This document shows, in pieces, positions 26,207 through 34,676 of a stretch of 64,000 bases of DNA. The notes beneath the pieces were generated by a model. That model was not told the DNA's origin, searched no databases, and saw only the letters and a program-made list of their open reading frames with translations. Source of the stretch: an uncultured Erythrobacter sp. (GTDB lineage Bacteria; Pseudomonadota; Alphaproteobacteria; Sphingomonadales; Sphingomonadaceae); assembly GCF_947499705.1 (NCBI RefSeq), contig NZ_CANMPJ010000002.1, forward strand, positions 372,001 to 436,000. The letters are read 5' to 3'. How positions within the stretch are numbered: the first letter of the stretch is position 1; each line of letters starts with the position of its first letter. A program made the translations under genes and the position numbers.

Positions 26207-27492
26207 GCGCGACCGCAGCCCCGAACGTTCAGGCCCCGCGCAGGGCCGGCCAGATCACCAACCCGAAACTGCGCCAGCGCTTGCGGCAAATTGCTTTGTT
26301 TGGGGCAATGCTGATTTCGGGCGGCCTGCTGTCGATTCCACGTGAGCCTCTGCTCGCAATCGTGTTGATCCTGTGCTTTGCGCTGCGCAATCCATTGCGA
26401 CTGTTCCGCCCTGAATTCGTGTTGATCTGGCTGTTGCTTATCGCCGTTGGGGCAGTAGCGCTCATTGGGGGTGAGAGCTTCCAGTTGCTACCAATCACCA
26501 TCCGGTACGCGAACTTCATTGCCGGATTGGCGATGTTGCTGGTCTATATTGACGAGAACCGCAGCAAGCTTGCCGATGATCTCTACCCGATCCTGAAACT
26601 GATGTCGTTTCAATCGATCCTGACTCCCATAGCAGTGATTGTCGCAGGGGGGCTTTTCACCACCTTTCAGGTCAACGACACCGTCTACAACACTCTGTTC
26701 TACGTCTTCACCTATCACGAGCTTATTGAGACCGGGTCGCTGCTGAAACGGCCTGACGGGTTCTTCTTTGAACCAGGCGTCTTTCAGATCTATCTCAACA
26801 TCTTCCTGTTCATCTGCTTGTTCGTTCGCAAGCATTCTTGGTTCGATATCGGGCTTGCAGCTTTTGCTGTGTTGGCCACACAATCGACCACCGGGGTTGT
26901 GATCATGATGATCCAGTTCGGCTGGGCCTATCTACTTTGGCTGAAGACCGCGAACCGGCGGCAGAAAGTCGGCGTTTTCGTGTTTGTGCCGATCCTGTTG
27001 TTACCGCTTGCTGCGTATATGACATTCAATGTCAGTCAGAAATTCTACGGCGCTCTGAGCGGATCAGCCGAAGCGCGCGAATACGATCTGCGCACCGGAC
27101 TGGCTGTGGCGGCAGAAAAACCGCTGACCGGGATCGGTTTTGATTACGAGAAGTACTTCGATGTCTCCGCACGGGTCGGCTATCGCGACGCCAATCTATC
27201 GCGCGACAACATCACAGAGCGCGGCAACACCAACGGCGTAGTGGTGCTGCTGTTCAGTGTGGGGATACCACTGTCGATCATCTTCCTTCTCGGCCTGATG
27301 TTCCAGAGAATGTTCCGACCTCGCTTCCTGTTTGCCGGACTGATCTTCCTGTCGCTGATGGCTGAATCGCTGTTCTTCACGCCAATCGTGCTGATGGTGG
27401 CATTCAGCGGGCTGCTGATCCGTCCACAGCGCGTGACCGGGCTTCTTAGAGGTCGCAGTCGCAATCGGCCGATGCAGCCGCAGCGCGCCTGA
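26203..27492 (+). CDS. Wzy-like O-antigen/exopolysaccharide polymerase
   Basis: A 429-residue membrane protein with about 10-12 hydrophobic segments and a periplasmic loop (about 280-345) that includes GIGFDYEKYFDVSARVGY. Topology and context fit a Wzy polymerase joining repeat units on undecaprenyl diphosphate. Wzy proteins share little sequence, so the family call is partly by position between a flippase-acyltransferase pair and a glycosyltransferase. A second, more typical Wzy_C/ligase protein lies at 35808-37289. The gene looks more A/T-rich than its neighbours, which is common for wzy (by eye). Confidence 0.72.
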   Translation: MSATAAPNVQAPRRAGQITNPKLRQRLRQIALFGAMLISGGLLSIPREPLLAIVLILCFALRNPLRLFRPEFVLIWLLLIAVGAVALIGGESFQLLPITIRYANFIAGLAMLLVYIDENRSKLADDLYPILKLMSFQSILTPIAVIVAGGLFTTFQVNDTVYNTLFYVFTYHELIETGSLLKRPDGFFFEPGVFQIYLNIFLFICLFVRKHSWFDIGLAAFAVLATQSTTGVVIMMIQFGWAYLLWLKTANRRQKVGVFVFVPILLLPLAAYMTFNVSQKFYGALSGSAEAREYDLRTGLAVAAEKPLTGIGFDYEKYFDVSARVGYRDANLSRDNITERGNTNGVVVLLFSVGIPLSIIFLLGLMFQRMFRPRFLFAGLIFLSLMAESLFFTPIVLMVAFSGLLIRPQRVTGLLRGRSRNRPMQPQRA

Positions 27493-27503
27493 GCGTTCCT
27501 GAC

Positions 27504-28472
27504 ATGTCGCGCATCCTGTTCATCGGCATCGATTACTTTGCCTACGCGAAAGAGATTTGCTCAGCGCTTGAGCGGCTGGGGCATGAAGTCGACTTCCACC
27601 CGATCGAAGACGCGAGCTTTGCCAGCAAGACCGCGAAAAAACTGGCAGGCGGAGCGTATGCCAAACGGCTTGCCGCCTATCACGACGCGCTGATCGAAGG
27701 CAGCGCAGGCAAAGGCTACGACACGGTCCTGTTTATCCAGTGCCACCACATGCAGCATTCCGCGTTGGAGCGGCTGCGTACGCTGCACCCCGATGCCCGC
27801 TTCGTGCTCTACAATTGGGATTCGCTGACAACACACGATTACCGGCCTTGGCTGAAGCATTTCGACCATGCGGCGACGTTCGATCCCACCGATGCGAAGG
27901 AATTGGGGATCGGATACCTCCCCCTGTTCGCTATCCCGCGCTTTTTCGGAATCGATCATGATCGACCCAAGGCGCAGGATCTCTATTTCGTTGGCGCGAT
28001 TGGCACCATGCACCGCTTTGAAGCGCTCGCCCGGCTGCACGCCTTTTGCGAGGCCAATGGGCTTTCGACCAGGTTCCATCTCAAATGTTCGCCCGTGGTG
28101 CAGATGAAACTGCTCAAGGCCCGCAAATCACTACCCGGCGTGACCGGCAAAAGCCTTAGTTTCGACGGAATCGTCGACATGCTCGAAGCGTCGCGCGGGA
28201 CGTTCGATTTCGCCAATCACAAGCAATCCGGCTACACGATGCGGCTGATCGAGAACATGTGCGCGGGTCGCAAGATCGTGACCGAGAACAAGCGCATTCT
28301 CGACGAACCATTCTATCGAGACGACCGCTTCCTGCTGGTCGACGGTTATGATTTCTCCGCCGTGCCAGAATTTCTCGCCCGCCCGATTACCTCCGATCTC
28401 GACGTTGAAGCATTTGGGATAGACAGCTGGGCGCGGCAGTTGGTCGAGCAGGAAAGGGTAGCCGCCGCATGA
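27504..28472 (+). CDS. CgeB-like GT-B glycosyltransferase
   Basis: A 322-residue soluble protein starting MSRILFIGIDYFAYAKE. FVLYNWDSLTTHDYRPWLKHFD, a YLPLFAIPRFFG segment and a C-terminal HKQSGYTMRLIENMCAGRK motif recall CgeB/spore-maturation and lipooligosaccharide-type transferases. In those, the last motif binds the nucleotide donor. It should add one sugar of the repeat unit; donor and acceptor are unknown. It overlaps the following acyltransferase gene by 4 bp. Confidence 0.72.
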   Translation: MSRILFIGIDYFAYAKEICSALERLGHEVDFHPIEDASFASKTAKKLAGGAYAKRLAAYHDALIEGSAGKGYDTVLFIQCHHMQHSALERLRTLHPDARFVLYNWDSLTTHDYRPWLKHFDHAATFDPTDAKELGIGYLPLFAIPRFFGIDHDRPKAQDLYFVGAIGTMHRFEALARLHAFCEANGLSTRFHLKCSPVVQMKLLKARKSLPGVTGKSLSFDGIVDMLEASRGTFDFANHKQSGYTMRLIENMCAGRKIVTENKRILDEPFYRDDRFLLVDGYDFSAVPEFLARPITSDLDVEAFGIDSWARQLVEQERVAAA

Positions 28473-28912
28473 GCGAAGAGACCAAAGGCTTGCGGCAGAG
28501 CATTGCCAAGCGCGTGCAATGGCTGCGCTGGTATCGTTACAAGCTGAGCGGGTACGACATTCACCCGACCTGCGAAATCGAGCGCGGGCTCAACCTTGAC
28601 CGCTATTTCCCGCAGGGCATCCATGTCGGCGCGCATACGATCCTGACCAGCCGGGTCACGATCCTCAGCCACAAGCTGATCCCGCGCAAAAGCCTTGGCC
28701 GATACGATGGCGAGAAGGTGCACACCTATATCGGCGAATGGTGCGTGATCGGGATCGGCGCGGTGATCATGGGCGGCGTGCGGATCGGCGATGAATGCGT
28801 GATCGGATCAGGCGCGGTCGTCACCAAGGACGTTCCCTCAGGCACGATTGTCGCGGGTAATCCGGCAAAGGTCGTGCGCGAAGGCATCGCGATGGAAGGC
28901 ATCCACCTCTAA
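28469..28912 (+). CDS. Hexapeptide acyltransferase, serine acetyltransferase-like
   Basis: A short 147-residue left-handed beta-helix protein: YDIHPTCEIERGLNLDRYFP, then YIGEWCVIGIGAVIMGGVRI, DECVIGSGAVVTKDVPSG and the terminal VAGNPAKVV motif. The size fits colanic-acid-type acetyltransferases (WcaB-like) rather than CysE, which has a larger N-terminal domain. It is the third hexapeptide enzyme in 6 kb. The 84-bp gap after it contains the palindrome GGGCGCGCCC (about 28967-28976) and an AAGGA site before the next gene. Confidence 0.82.
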   Translation: MSEETKGLRQSIAKRVQWLRWYRYKLSGYDIHPTCEIERGLNLDRYFPQGIHVGAHTILTSRVTILSHKLIPRKSLGRYDGEKVHTYIGEWCVIGIGAVIMGGVRIGDECVIGSGAVVTKDVPSGTIVAGNPAKVVREGIAMEGIHL

Positions 28913-28996
28913 ACTCTTCGCAGGTGCAGCAATCGAAGCGTTGTAACATCCGTCCCCCAAGTGTAGGGCGCGCCCGGATCAAGGACAAAACTAGCC

Positions 28997-29725
28997 ATGA
29001 GCGCAAAAAAGAAGATCCTTCAGGCTGCCAACAAGGTGCTCGCCCCGACCGGCGCGCAGCTCTATCGCGCCGGGATCGACATGGAATATGCCCTCGGCTG
29101 GCTCGCCGGGCGCGACCACGGGATCGAGAGTATTCTCGATCTCGGTGCAGCGCGGGGCGACTGGAGCCGGATGGCGCTCGGCATGTTTCCGAAAGCGCGC
29201 ATTGTCGGTGTCGATCCGTTGCGCGAACGCCTGCCCTATCTTGAGCAGCTGAAGGGCGAGAGCGACCGGTTCGATTTCGTCTCCGCTGTCGCTGGCGAAG
29301 ACGATGGCGGGACCGCCGAGCTGGCCGTCACCGATGATCTCGACGGGTCGAGCGTGCATGGCAGCGAAGGCGAAACCCGCACAGTGCCGGTCCATTCAGT
29401 CGACGCCATCGCCGAGATGAAAGGCCTCAAAGGCCCGTACTTCCTCAAATTCGATACGCACGGCTTCGAAATGCCGATCTTGCGCAGCGCTGAAAAGGTG
29501 CTGTCGGAAACGCGCTTCCTCGTGATGGAAGCCTACAATTTCCGTCACACGCCCGAGACGCTGCTGTTTCATGAAATGATCACGTTCATGGCGACCAAGG
29601 GCTTTCGCGTGACGCACCTCGTCGATGTGCTCAACCGCCCGAGCGACGGCGCGCTGTGGCAGATCGACCTTATGTTCGCCCGCGACGACGATCCCGTCTT
29701 TGCAAGCGACAGTTTCAAGGCCTAA
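28997..29725 (+). CDS. FkbM-family methyltransferase
   Basis: A 242-residue SAM-dependent methyltransferase: SILDLGAARGDWSRMAL is the SAM-binding loop, RIVGVDPL holds the acidic residue contacting ribose, and YFLKFDTHGFEMPIL is the FkbM signature. It should O-methylate a sugar hydroxyl of the polysaccharide. It is the first gene after an 84-bp gap, so it may have its own promoter. An AAGGA lies about 12 bases upstream of the ATG. Confidence 0.85.
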   Translation: MSAKKKILQAANKVLAPTGAQLYRAGIDMEYALGWLAGRDHGIESILDLGAARGDWSRMALGMFPKARIVGVDPLRERLPYLEQLKGESDRFDFVSAVAGEDDGGTAELAVTDDLDGSSVHGSEGETRTVPVHSVDAIAEMKGLKGPYFLKFDTHGFEMPILRSAEKVLSETRFLVMEAYNFRHTPETLLFHEMITFMATKGFRVTHLVDVLNRPSDGALWQIDLMFARDDDPVFASDSFKA

Positions 29726-29764
29726 TCGGCTCTTCTCCTCATTCCTATTTCCGAAAGCATTTTG

Positions 29765-30832
29765 ATGACTGGCAAGAAAGCACTGATCACTGGAGTTACC
29801 GGGCAGGACGGCGCGTATCTTTCGCGGCTGTTGCTCGATCAGGGTTACGAAGTGCATGGGGTGAAGCGGCGCTCGTCCTCGTTCAACACCGGCCGGATCG
29901 AGGATATCTATCAGGATCCGCACACCGACAATCAACGCTTCGTGCTCCATTACGGCGACCTGACCGACAGCACCAACCTGATCCGCATCATGCAGGAAGT
30001 GCAGCCGGACGAGGTGTACAACCTCGCCGCGCAAAGCCACGTCGCAGTCAGCTTTGAAACGCCTGAATACACCGCCAACTCGGACGCCATCGGAACCTTG
30101 CGTCTGCTGGAAGCGATCCGCATCCTCGGGCTGGAGAAAACCACCAAGTTCTATCAGGCTTCCACCTCCGAGCTTTACGGCCTCGTGCAGGAAGTGCCGC
30201 AGAGCGAGACCACCCCGTTCTATCCGCGCTCCCCGTACGCAGCCGCAAAACTCTACGCCTACTGGATCACGGTCAATTACCGCGAAGCTTACGGAATGCA
30301 TGCCTCCAACGGCATCCTGTTCAACCACGAAAGCCCGCTGCGCGGCGAGACCTTCGTGACCCGCAAGATCACCCGCGCCGCTGCCGCAATTGCGCTCGGC
30401 AAGCAAGACAAGCTCTATCTCGGCAATCTCGATGCCAAGCGCGACTGGGGCCATGCCCGCGAATATGTGCGCGGCATGTGGCTGATGATGCAGCAGGATG
30501 AGCCGGACGATTACGTACTCGCCACCGGCGAAACGACCGAAGTGCGCGAATTCGTGCGCTGGGCGTTTGAAGACGCCGGCATCCCGGTCGAATTCAAAGG
30601 CGAAGGGATCGAGGAAAAGGGTTATTCAACCGCAGACGGGCGCTGCCTGATCGAAGTCGATCCGGCCTATTTCCGCCCGACCGAGGTGGAACTGCTGCTC
30701 GGCGATCCGACCAAGGCCAAGGAAAAGCTCGGCTGGGTGCATGAAACCGGCCCGCGCGATCTTGCCCGCGAAATGGTGCAGGCCGATTTCGAAGTGATGC
30801 GCGCCGAAGACGTCACCAACGGAGACGCCTGA
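29765..30832 (+). CDS. gmd: GDP-mannose 4,6-dehydratase
   Basis: A 355-residue extended SDR with the NADP motif [12 protein letters not shown] near the start, then [20 protein letters not shown] and [26 protein letters not shown] carries the Tyr/Lys pair and [10 protein letters not shown] is highly characteristic of Gmd. It should make GDP-4-keto-6-deoxy-D-mannose from GDP-mannose. The ATG at 29765 is preferred over an adjacent in-frame TTG at 29762. No manA/manB/manC genes are in the window, so GDP-mannose must come from elsewhere. Confidence 0.96.
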   Translation: MTGKKALITGVTGQDGAYLSRLLLDQGYEVHGVKRRSSSFNTGRIEDIYQDPHTDNQRFVLHYGDLTDSTNLIRIMQEVQPDEVYNLAAQSHVAVSFETPEYTANSDAIGTLRLLEAIRILGLEKTTKFYQASTSELYGLVQEVPQSETTPFYPRSPYAAAKLYAYWITVNYREAYGMHASNGILFNHESPLRGETFVTRKITRAAAAIALGKQDKLYLGNLDAKRDWGHAREYVRGMWLMMQQDEPDDYVLATGETTEVREFVRWAFEDAGIPVEFKGEGIEEKGYSTADGRCLIEVDPAYFRPTEVELLLGDPTKAKEKLGWVHETGPRDLAREMVQADFEVMRAEDVTNGDA

Positions 30833-30835
30833 GTC

Positions 30836-31807
30836 ATGGCATTCGGCGGTTCCTATGACCTGAAAGGCAAACGCGTGTTCGTCGCCGGCCATCGCGGAAT
30901 GGCGGGATCGGCGATTGCCAGGCGGCTGGAAAGCGAAGGCTGCGAGATCCTTACGGCGACCCGGCAAGACGTCGACCTGATGGACCAGGCCGCGACCCGT
31001 GCGTGGTTCGCGCGTGAGAAGCCCGATGCGGTGTTCGTCGCGGCGGCGAAGGTCGGCGGAATCCTCGCCAATGACAGCTATCCGGCGGATTTCCTCTACG
31101 ACAATTTGATGATCGAGGCGAACGTCATCGAGGCTTCGCATCGCAGCAATGTCGAAAAGCTGCTGTTCCTCGGTTCGTCATGCATTTACCCGAAATTCGC
31201 GGCCCAGCCGATGAACGAGGATGAGCTGCTTACCGGTGAGCTCGAGCCAACCAACGAATGGTATGCCATTGCCAAGATCGCCGGGATCAAGCTGGGTCAG
31301 GCCTACCGCAAACAGCATGGCCGCGATTACATCTCCGCCATGCCGACCAACCTCTACGGCCCCGGCGACAATTTCAGCCTGAAATCCAGCCACGTGCTGC
31401 CAGCGCTGATCCGCAAAGCGCACGAAGCCAAGCTGGCTGGCGCGGACAGCATGGAGCTGTGGGGCACGGGCTCTGCCAAGCGCGAGTTCCTGCATGTCGA
31501 CGATCTCGCCGATGCCTGCGTGTTCCTGCTCAAGGAATTCTCCGATCACGGCCACGTCAATGTCGGCTGCGGCGAAGATATCTCGATACTGGACCTTGTT
31601 AAGCTGGTGAACCGCATCGTCGGGTTTGAAGGCGAGATCGTCCATGATCTCTCCAAGCCCGATGGCACCCCTCGCAAGCTGCTCGACACCGCCAAGCTCA
31701 CCGGACTGGGCTGGACGCCGTCGATCCCGCTCGAAGAAGGCATTGCCGCAACCTATGACTGGTTCCGCGCCGAACTGGACGCGGGCGCGATGCGCGAAGT
31801 GGGCTAG
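30836..31807 (+). CDS. fcl: GDP-L-fucose synthase
   Basis: A 323-residue extended SDR with VAGHRGMAGSAI near the N-terminus, AAAKVGGILAN, FLGSSCIYPK, the catalytic NEWYAIAKIAG and the downstream TNLYGPGDNF segment. It performs the epimerisation and reduction that turn the Gmd product into GDP-L-fucose. It sits 3 bp after gmd, the usual arrangement. The pathway implies a fucosyltransferase in the locus, which cannot be pinned to one gene from sequence. Confidence 0.96.
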   Translation: MAFGGSYDLKGKRVFVAGHRGMAGSAIARRLESEGCEILTATRQDVDLMDQAATRAWFAREKPDAVFVAAAKVGGILANDSYPADFLYDNLMIEANVIEASHRSNVEKLLFLGSSCIYPKFAAQPMNEDELLTGELEPTNEWYAIAKIAGIKLGQAYRKQHGRDYISAMPTNLYGPGDNFSLKSSHVLPALIRKAHEAKLAGADSMELWGTGSAKREFLHVDDLADACVFLLKEFSDHGHVNVGCGEDISILDLVKLVNRIVGFEGEIVHDLSKPDGTPRKLLDTAKLTGLGWTPSIPLEEGIAATYDWFRAELDAGAMREVG

Positions 31808-31811
31808 CACC

Positions 31812-32603
31812 ATGGGTAAAGCGACACCGGAACACCGGGTCATGGTCGATGGCTTTCCTATCGATGTCGACGATCACGAAGACGTGCTGGCGGCGATGGA
31901 CAGGGCGATCCAGGAACGCTCGACCGGCCACTACATCTCGATCACCAACACTGAGAGTATCTATCACGCGCGGCGCATTCCTTCGCATGGGGACTATGTA
32001 CGCGGCGCAGATTTCTCGCTGTGCGACGGGGTTGGCGTGATTATCGCGGCCAAGGCGGCGGGCGACGAGGTCACCCGCTATAATGGCCCGATCCTGCAAC
32101 TCGATGCTTCGCGCTACGGTGCCTCGCGTGGATGGCGGCACTATTACCTTGGCGGGGCGGATGGCTCGGCAGAGGAGATGGGCAAACGCCTGCAAGAACA
32201 GTTCCCCGGCATGATCGTCGCGGGGATCTACGAGCCGCCCTTCCGCCCGCTCACCGCCCAAGAACGCGCCGAAGTGATCGCCGATATCAAGCGGACCAAG
32301 GCCGATATCGTCTGGGTCGGACTGGGCCTGATCAAACAGGAAGCGATGGTCGCAGATTTGCTCGAAGAGGCCGATGTACCGTGGATGAGTGGTGTGGGCG
32401 GGGCATTCGATTACCATTCGGGCCGCATCCCTTGGTCCCCATGGATCATCCGCAAGACAGGGATGGAGTGGCTGTTCCGCCTCGTTGTGCAGCCCAAGGC
32501 GCGCGCCAAGCGGCTTTATTGGTCATTCGCATGGATGTTCGGCGCGATGGGGCGCGGTTTCGTCGGCCGGTTCAGCGGCAAGCAGAAACAGCTCGGCTCA
32601 TGA
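31812..32603 (+). CDS. WecG/TagA/CpsF-family glycosyltransferase (GT26)
   Basis: A 263-residue protein with the family pattern ISITNTESIYHARR, DFSLCDGVGVIIAAK, HYYLGGADGSAEEMGKRL and ADIVWVGLGLIKQE. The usual PKQE is IKQE here, so the conserved proline is missing. The C-terminal region is basic with aromatic residues, consistent with membrane association. Family members add ManNAc, ManNAcA or glucose to a polyprenyl-linked primer, so this may be the second sugar after the phosphoglycosyl transferase. The start at 31812 is 4 bp after fcl. Confidence 0.88.
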   Translation: MGKATPEHRVMVDGFPIDVDDHEDVLAAMDRAIQERSTGHYISITNTESIYHARRIPSHGDYVRGADFSLCDGVGVIIAAKAAGDEVTRYNGPILQLDASRYGASRGWRHYYLGGADGSAEEMGKRLQEQFPGMIVAGIYEPPFRPLTAQERAEVIADIKRTKADIVWVGLGLIKQEAMVADLLEEADVPWMSGVGGAFDYHSGRIPWSPWIIRKTGMEWLFRLVVQPKARAKRLYWSFAWMFGAMGRGFVGRFSGKQKQLGS

Positions 32604-32626
32604 CGCTATCAGCCCGCCGCAACCGT

Positions 32627-32654
32627 TTGACTTGCCCTAGGCAAGCGCTAGAGA
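32627..32654 (+). promoter_or_regulatory. Possible internal promoter with overlapping inverted repeat
   Basis: In the 118-bp gap before the third Gfo/Idh gene, TTGACT (32627-32632) and TAGAGA (32649-32654) are 16 bp apart and resemble a sigma-70 promoter. The perfect inverted repeat CTTGCC-CTA-GGCAAG (32631-32645) starts inside the -35 element and fills most of the spacer, a typical operator position. Two more inverted repeats follow: GCGAC/GTCGC (32657-32669) and CCGGGA/TCCCGG (32674-32693). The rest of the operon has almost no gaps, so this spot may be a separate control point. Confidence 0.4.
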
Positions 32655-32721
32655 CCGCGACAGAGTCGCATCTCCGGGACAATGCATTCCCGGTCACCTT
32701 CATTGCACCCGGATCAGGTTC

Positions 32722-33768
32722 ATGACCACTCCACTCAAGTTCGGCATCATTGGCGCCGGGCGTATGGGGATCACCCATTATTCCATCGCCAACGCGCATG
32801 AGGATGTGAACATCACATCCGTGGCCGATCCGTCTAAGCTGATCACGGCTATGCTCGGCAAATATGCGAAGGTTTCGACCTACAAGGATTACAAGGGTCT
32901 GCTGAAAGGCGAAGAGCTGGACGGCGTGCTTGTCTGCACCCCTCCGGCTTACAACCCAGAGATCCTTGATGCGGTGCTCGAACACCGCTTGCATACATTC
33001 TGCGAGAAGCCGTTCGTGCTCGACGCGTCTGAAGGCGCACGCTTTGCGGCTGCTTATGATGCGGCAGGCCTGATCAATCAGGTTGGTTATGTGAACCGCT
33101 GGAACGACATGTTCACGAAGACCAAGGCGTTGGTCGAAGACGGCCTGATCGGTGAGCCATTGCGGTTCCGCAGCGAGATGTTCAGCCCGACGATCACTCG
33201 CGATGTCGGTGATGCCGGTTGGCGCGCAAGCCATGCCAATGGCGGCGGCGCGGTGTTTGAAATGGCGAGCCACGCGATCGACCTGATCGCCTATTTCTTC
33301 GGCGCACCGGATCGCGTCGGCGGGACCAGCCTGTCGAAGGTCTATTCGAAGCAGGTCGAGGACATTGTCTCGACTTCGCTGTTTTACGACAGCGGTCTGA
33401 GCGGCACGATGTACGTGAACTGGTCCGATGCGAGCTATCGCAAGCCGACCAACAAGTTCGAAGTGTTCGGCAGCGCAGGCAAGATCCAGGTCGATCAGCA
33501 CGGCGCGAAGATCCACCTCAAGGAAGCAAGCGAAAAGTATGGGCTGAAAGAGGGCTGGAACCAGCTGTACATCACCGATGTGCACACCAATGTGCCGTTC
33601 TATGTTCGCGGGATCGAATACACCGCGCAGCTGTTCGACTTTGTTGCGTCCATCCGAGAAGGTAAACCAGTGCGCTGCACGTTTGCCGATGCAGCGGCGA
33701 ATTTGCGCGTGATCGAGCAATTGTTCGCCGATGACGCCGCCATTCGCCGCGCAGGAGCCGCCGCATGA
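32722..33768 (+). CDS. Gfo/Idh/MocA-family oxidoreductase (third in locus)
   Basis: A 348-residue protein with FGIIGAGRMGITHY (7-20), the EKP motif at 95-97 and MASHAIDLIAYFFG supplying the substrate-domain His and Asp. It is distinct from the two earlier Gfo/Idh proteins by size and flanking genes. It overlaps by 4 bp a gene for a TIM-barrel protein, which in turn overlaps an NDP-sugar epimerase gene, so the three probably build one sugar. It is preceded by the largest gap within the right-facing part of the locus. Confidence 0.87.
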   Translation: MTTPLKFGIIGAGRMGITHYSIANAHEDVNITSVADPSKLITAMLGKYAKVSTYKDYKGLLKGEELDGVLVCTPPAYNPEILDAVLEHRLHTFCEKPFVLDASEGARFAAAYDAAGLINQVGYVNRWNDMFTKTKALVEDGLIGEPLRFRSEMFSPTITRDVGDAGWRASHANGGGAVFEMASHAIDLIAYFFGAPDRVGGTSLSKVYSKQVEDIVSTSLFYDSGLSGTMYVNWSDASYRKPTNKFEVFGSAGKIQVDQHGAKIHLKEASEKYGLKEGWNQLYITDVHTNVPFYVRGIEYTAQLFDFVASIREGKPVRCTFADAAANLRVIEQLFADDAAIRRAGAAA

Positions 33769-34676
33769 CCGCCAAATACGAACAGCCGATCGACCGGATT
33801 GTCTTCGGCGACAACCAGTTCTTCGGCATCAATCACATGAGCCAGGACAAGGCGCAGGAACGCGCCGAACGCTTTGCCAAGCTCGAAAACGTGATGGCGG
33901 TGTACGACCACGCGATCGACGCCGGGATCGACGCGATCATGCTCAACAGCAACGACCGCGCGAAGGGCATTTGCGACGCATTCCGCGCCAATCCGGCGAA
34001 ATACGGCCACCTCAAATGGTATCCCTCGATCCCCTATCCGCACAAATATGCCGCAATGGTCAATGACAAGGGAATGGTCGGCGCGGTTCAGGAAATCCTG
34101 TTCAACAAGGGCGCGAAATCGGCGCTCGGCAAGATGGTGCGCGGCGCGAGCGCGGTCGCCACGCTCGATGCGGTCAAGCTGATGAAGATGCTGATCGACG
34201 AGGAAATGGCGATCTATGACGGGCTCGATGTCCAGGTAGTCTTCCTACAGAACATTATCGTCGATCTCATGCTCGGTTACGACGTGCCGGACCCGTTTGT
34301 CGCCTATTGCGAGTACATCAAGGAACGGTTCGGTGCGTGGCCAGGGCTGATCACACAGAACCTGCCGTTCCTGCGTAAAAAGCTGGAAGAATGGGGCATC
34401 GAAGGTGTGGTGATCTGCGCTTCGGTGAACAAGATCGGCTATCTGATGTCGCCCGGCGTGCCCGAATACGAGGCTTTGCTGGCGACCAATGACGGCGCGA
34501 AATACCCGGTCATGGCGATGTCGACGCTCGCGAGCGGCGCGGTCCCGGCTCCGGAAGCGTACGATTACATCAACCGGCTCAACATTCAGTCGGTCGTGTT
34601 CGGAGCCTCTTCGCCCGGCAATATCAAGCAGACCGTGTCGCTGATCGAACCGCTCACGAGCGAGGCCGCCGAATGA
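33765..34676 (+). CDS. Uncharacterised TIM-barrel protein, distantly aldo-keto-reductase-like
   Basis: A 303-residue soluble protein that I cannot place in a named family. It begins with an IVFGDNQFFGINHMS strand-loop, continues with AGIDAIMLNSNDR and alternates strands and helices. It ends with VVFGASSPGNIKQTVSLIE, reminiscent of the C-terminal cofactor-binding part of aldo-keto reductases. The classical D-Y-K-H tetrad is not obvious, so it may be a degenerate or different barrel enzyme. The 4-bp overlaps on both sides tie it to the Gfo/Idh protein and the epimerase. Confidence 0.6.
   Translation: MTAKYEQPIDRIVFGDNQFFGINHMSQDKAQERAERFAKLENVMAVYDHAIDAGIDAIMLNSNDRAKGICDAFRANPAKYGHLKWYPSIPYPHKYAAMVNDKGMVGAVQEILFNKGAKSALGKMVRGASAVATLDAVKLMKMLIDEEMAIYDGLDVQVVFLQNIIVDLMLGYDVPDPFVAYCEYIKERFGAWPGLITQNLPFLRKKLEEWGIEGVVICASVNKIGYLMSPGVPEYEALLATNDGAKYPVMAMSTLASGAVPAPEAYDYINRLNIQSVVFGASSPGNIKQTVSLIEPLTSEAAE

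Noticed and set aside
32572..33720. 382-codon minus-strand frame opposite the third Gfo/Idh gene
   Set aside because: Antisense shadow; the Gfo/Idh motifs on the plus strand are decisive.
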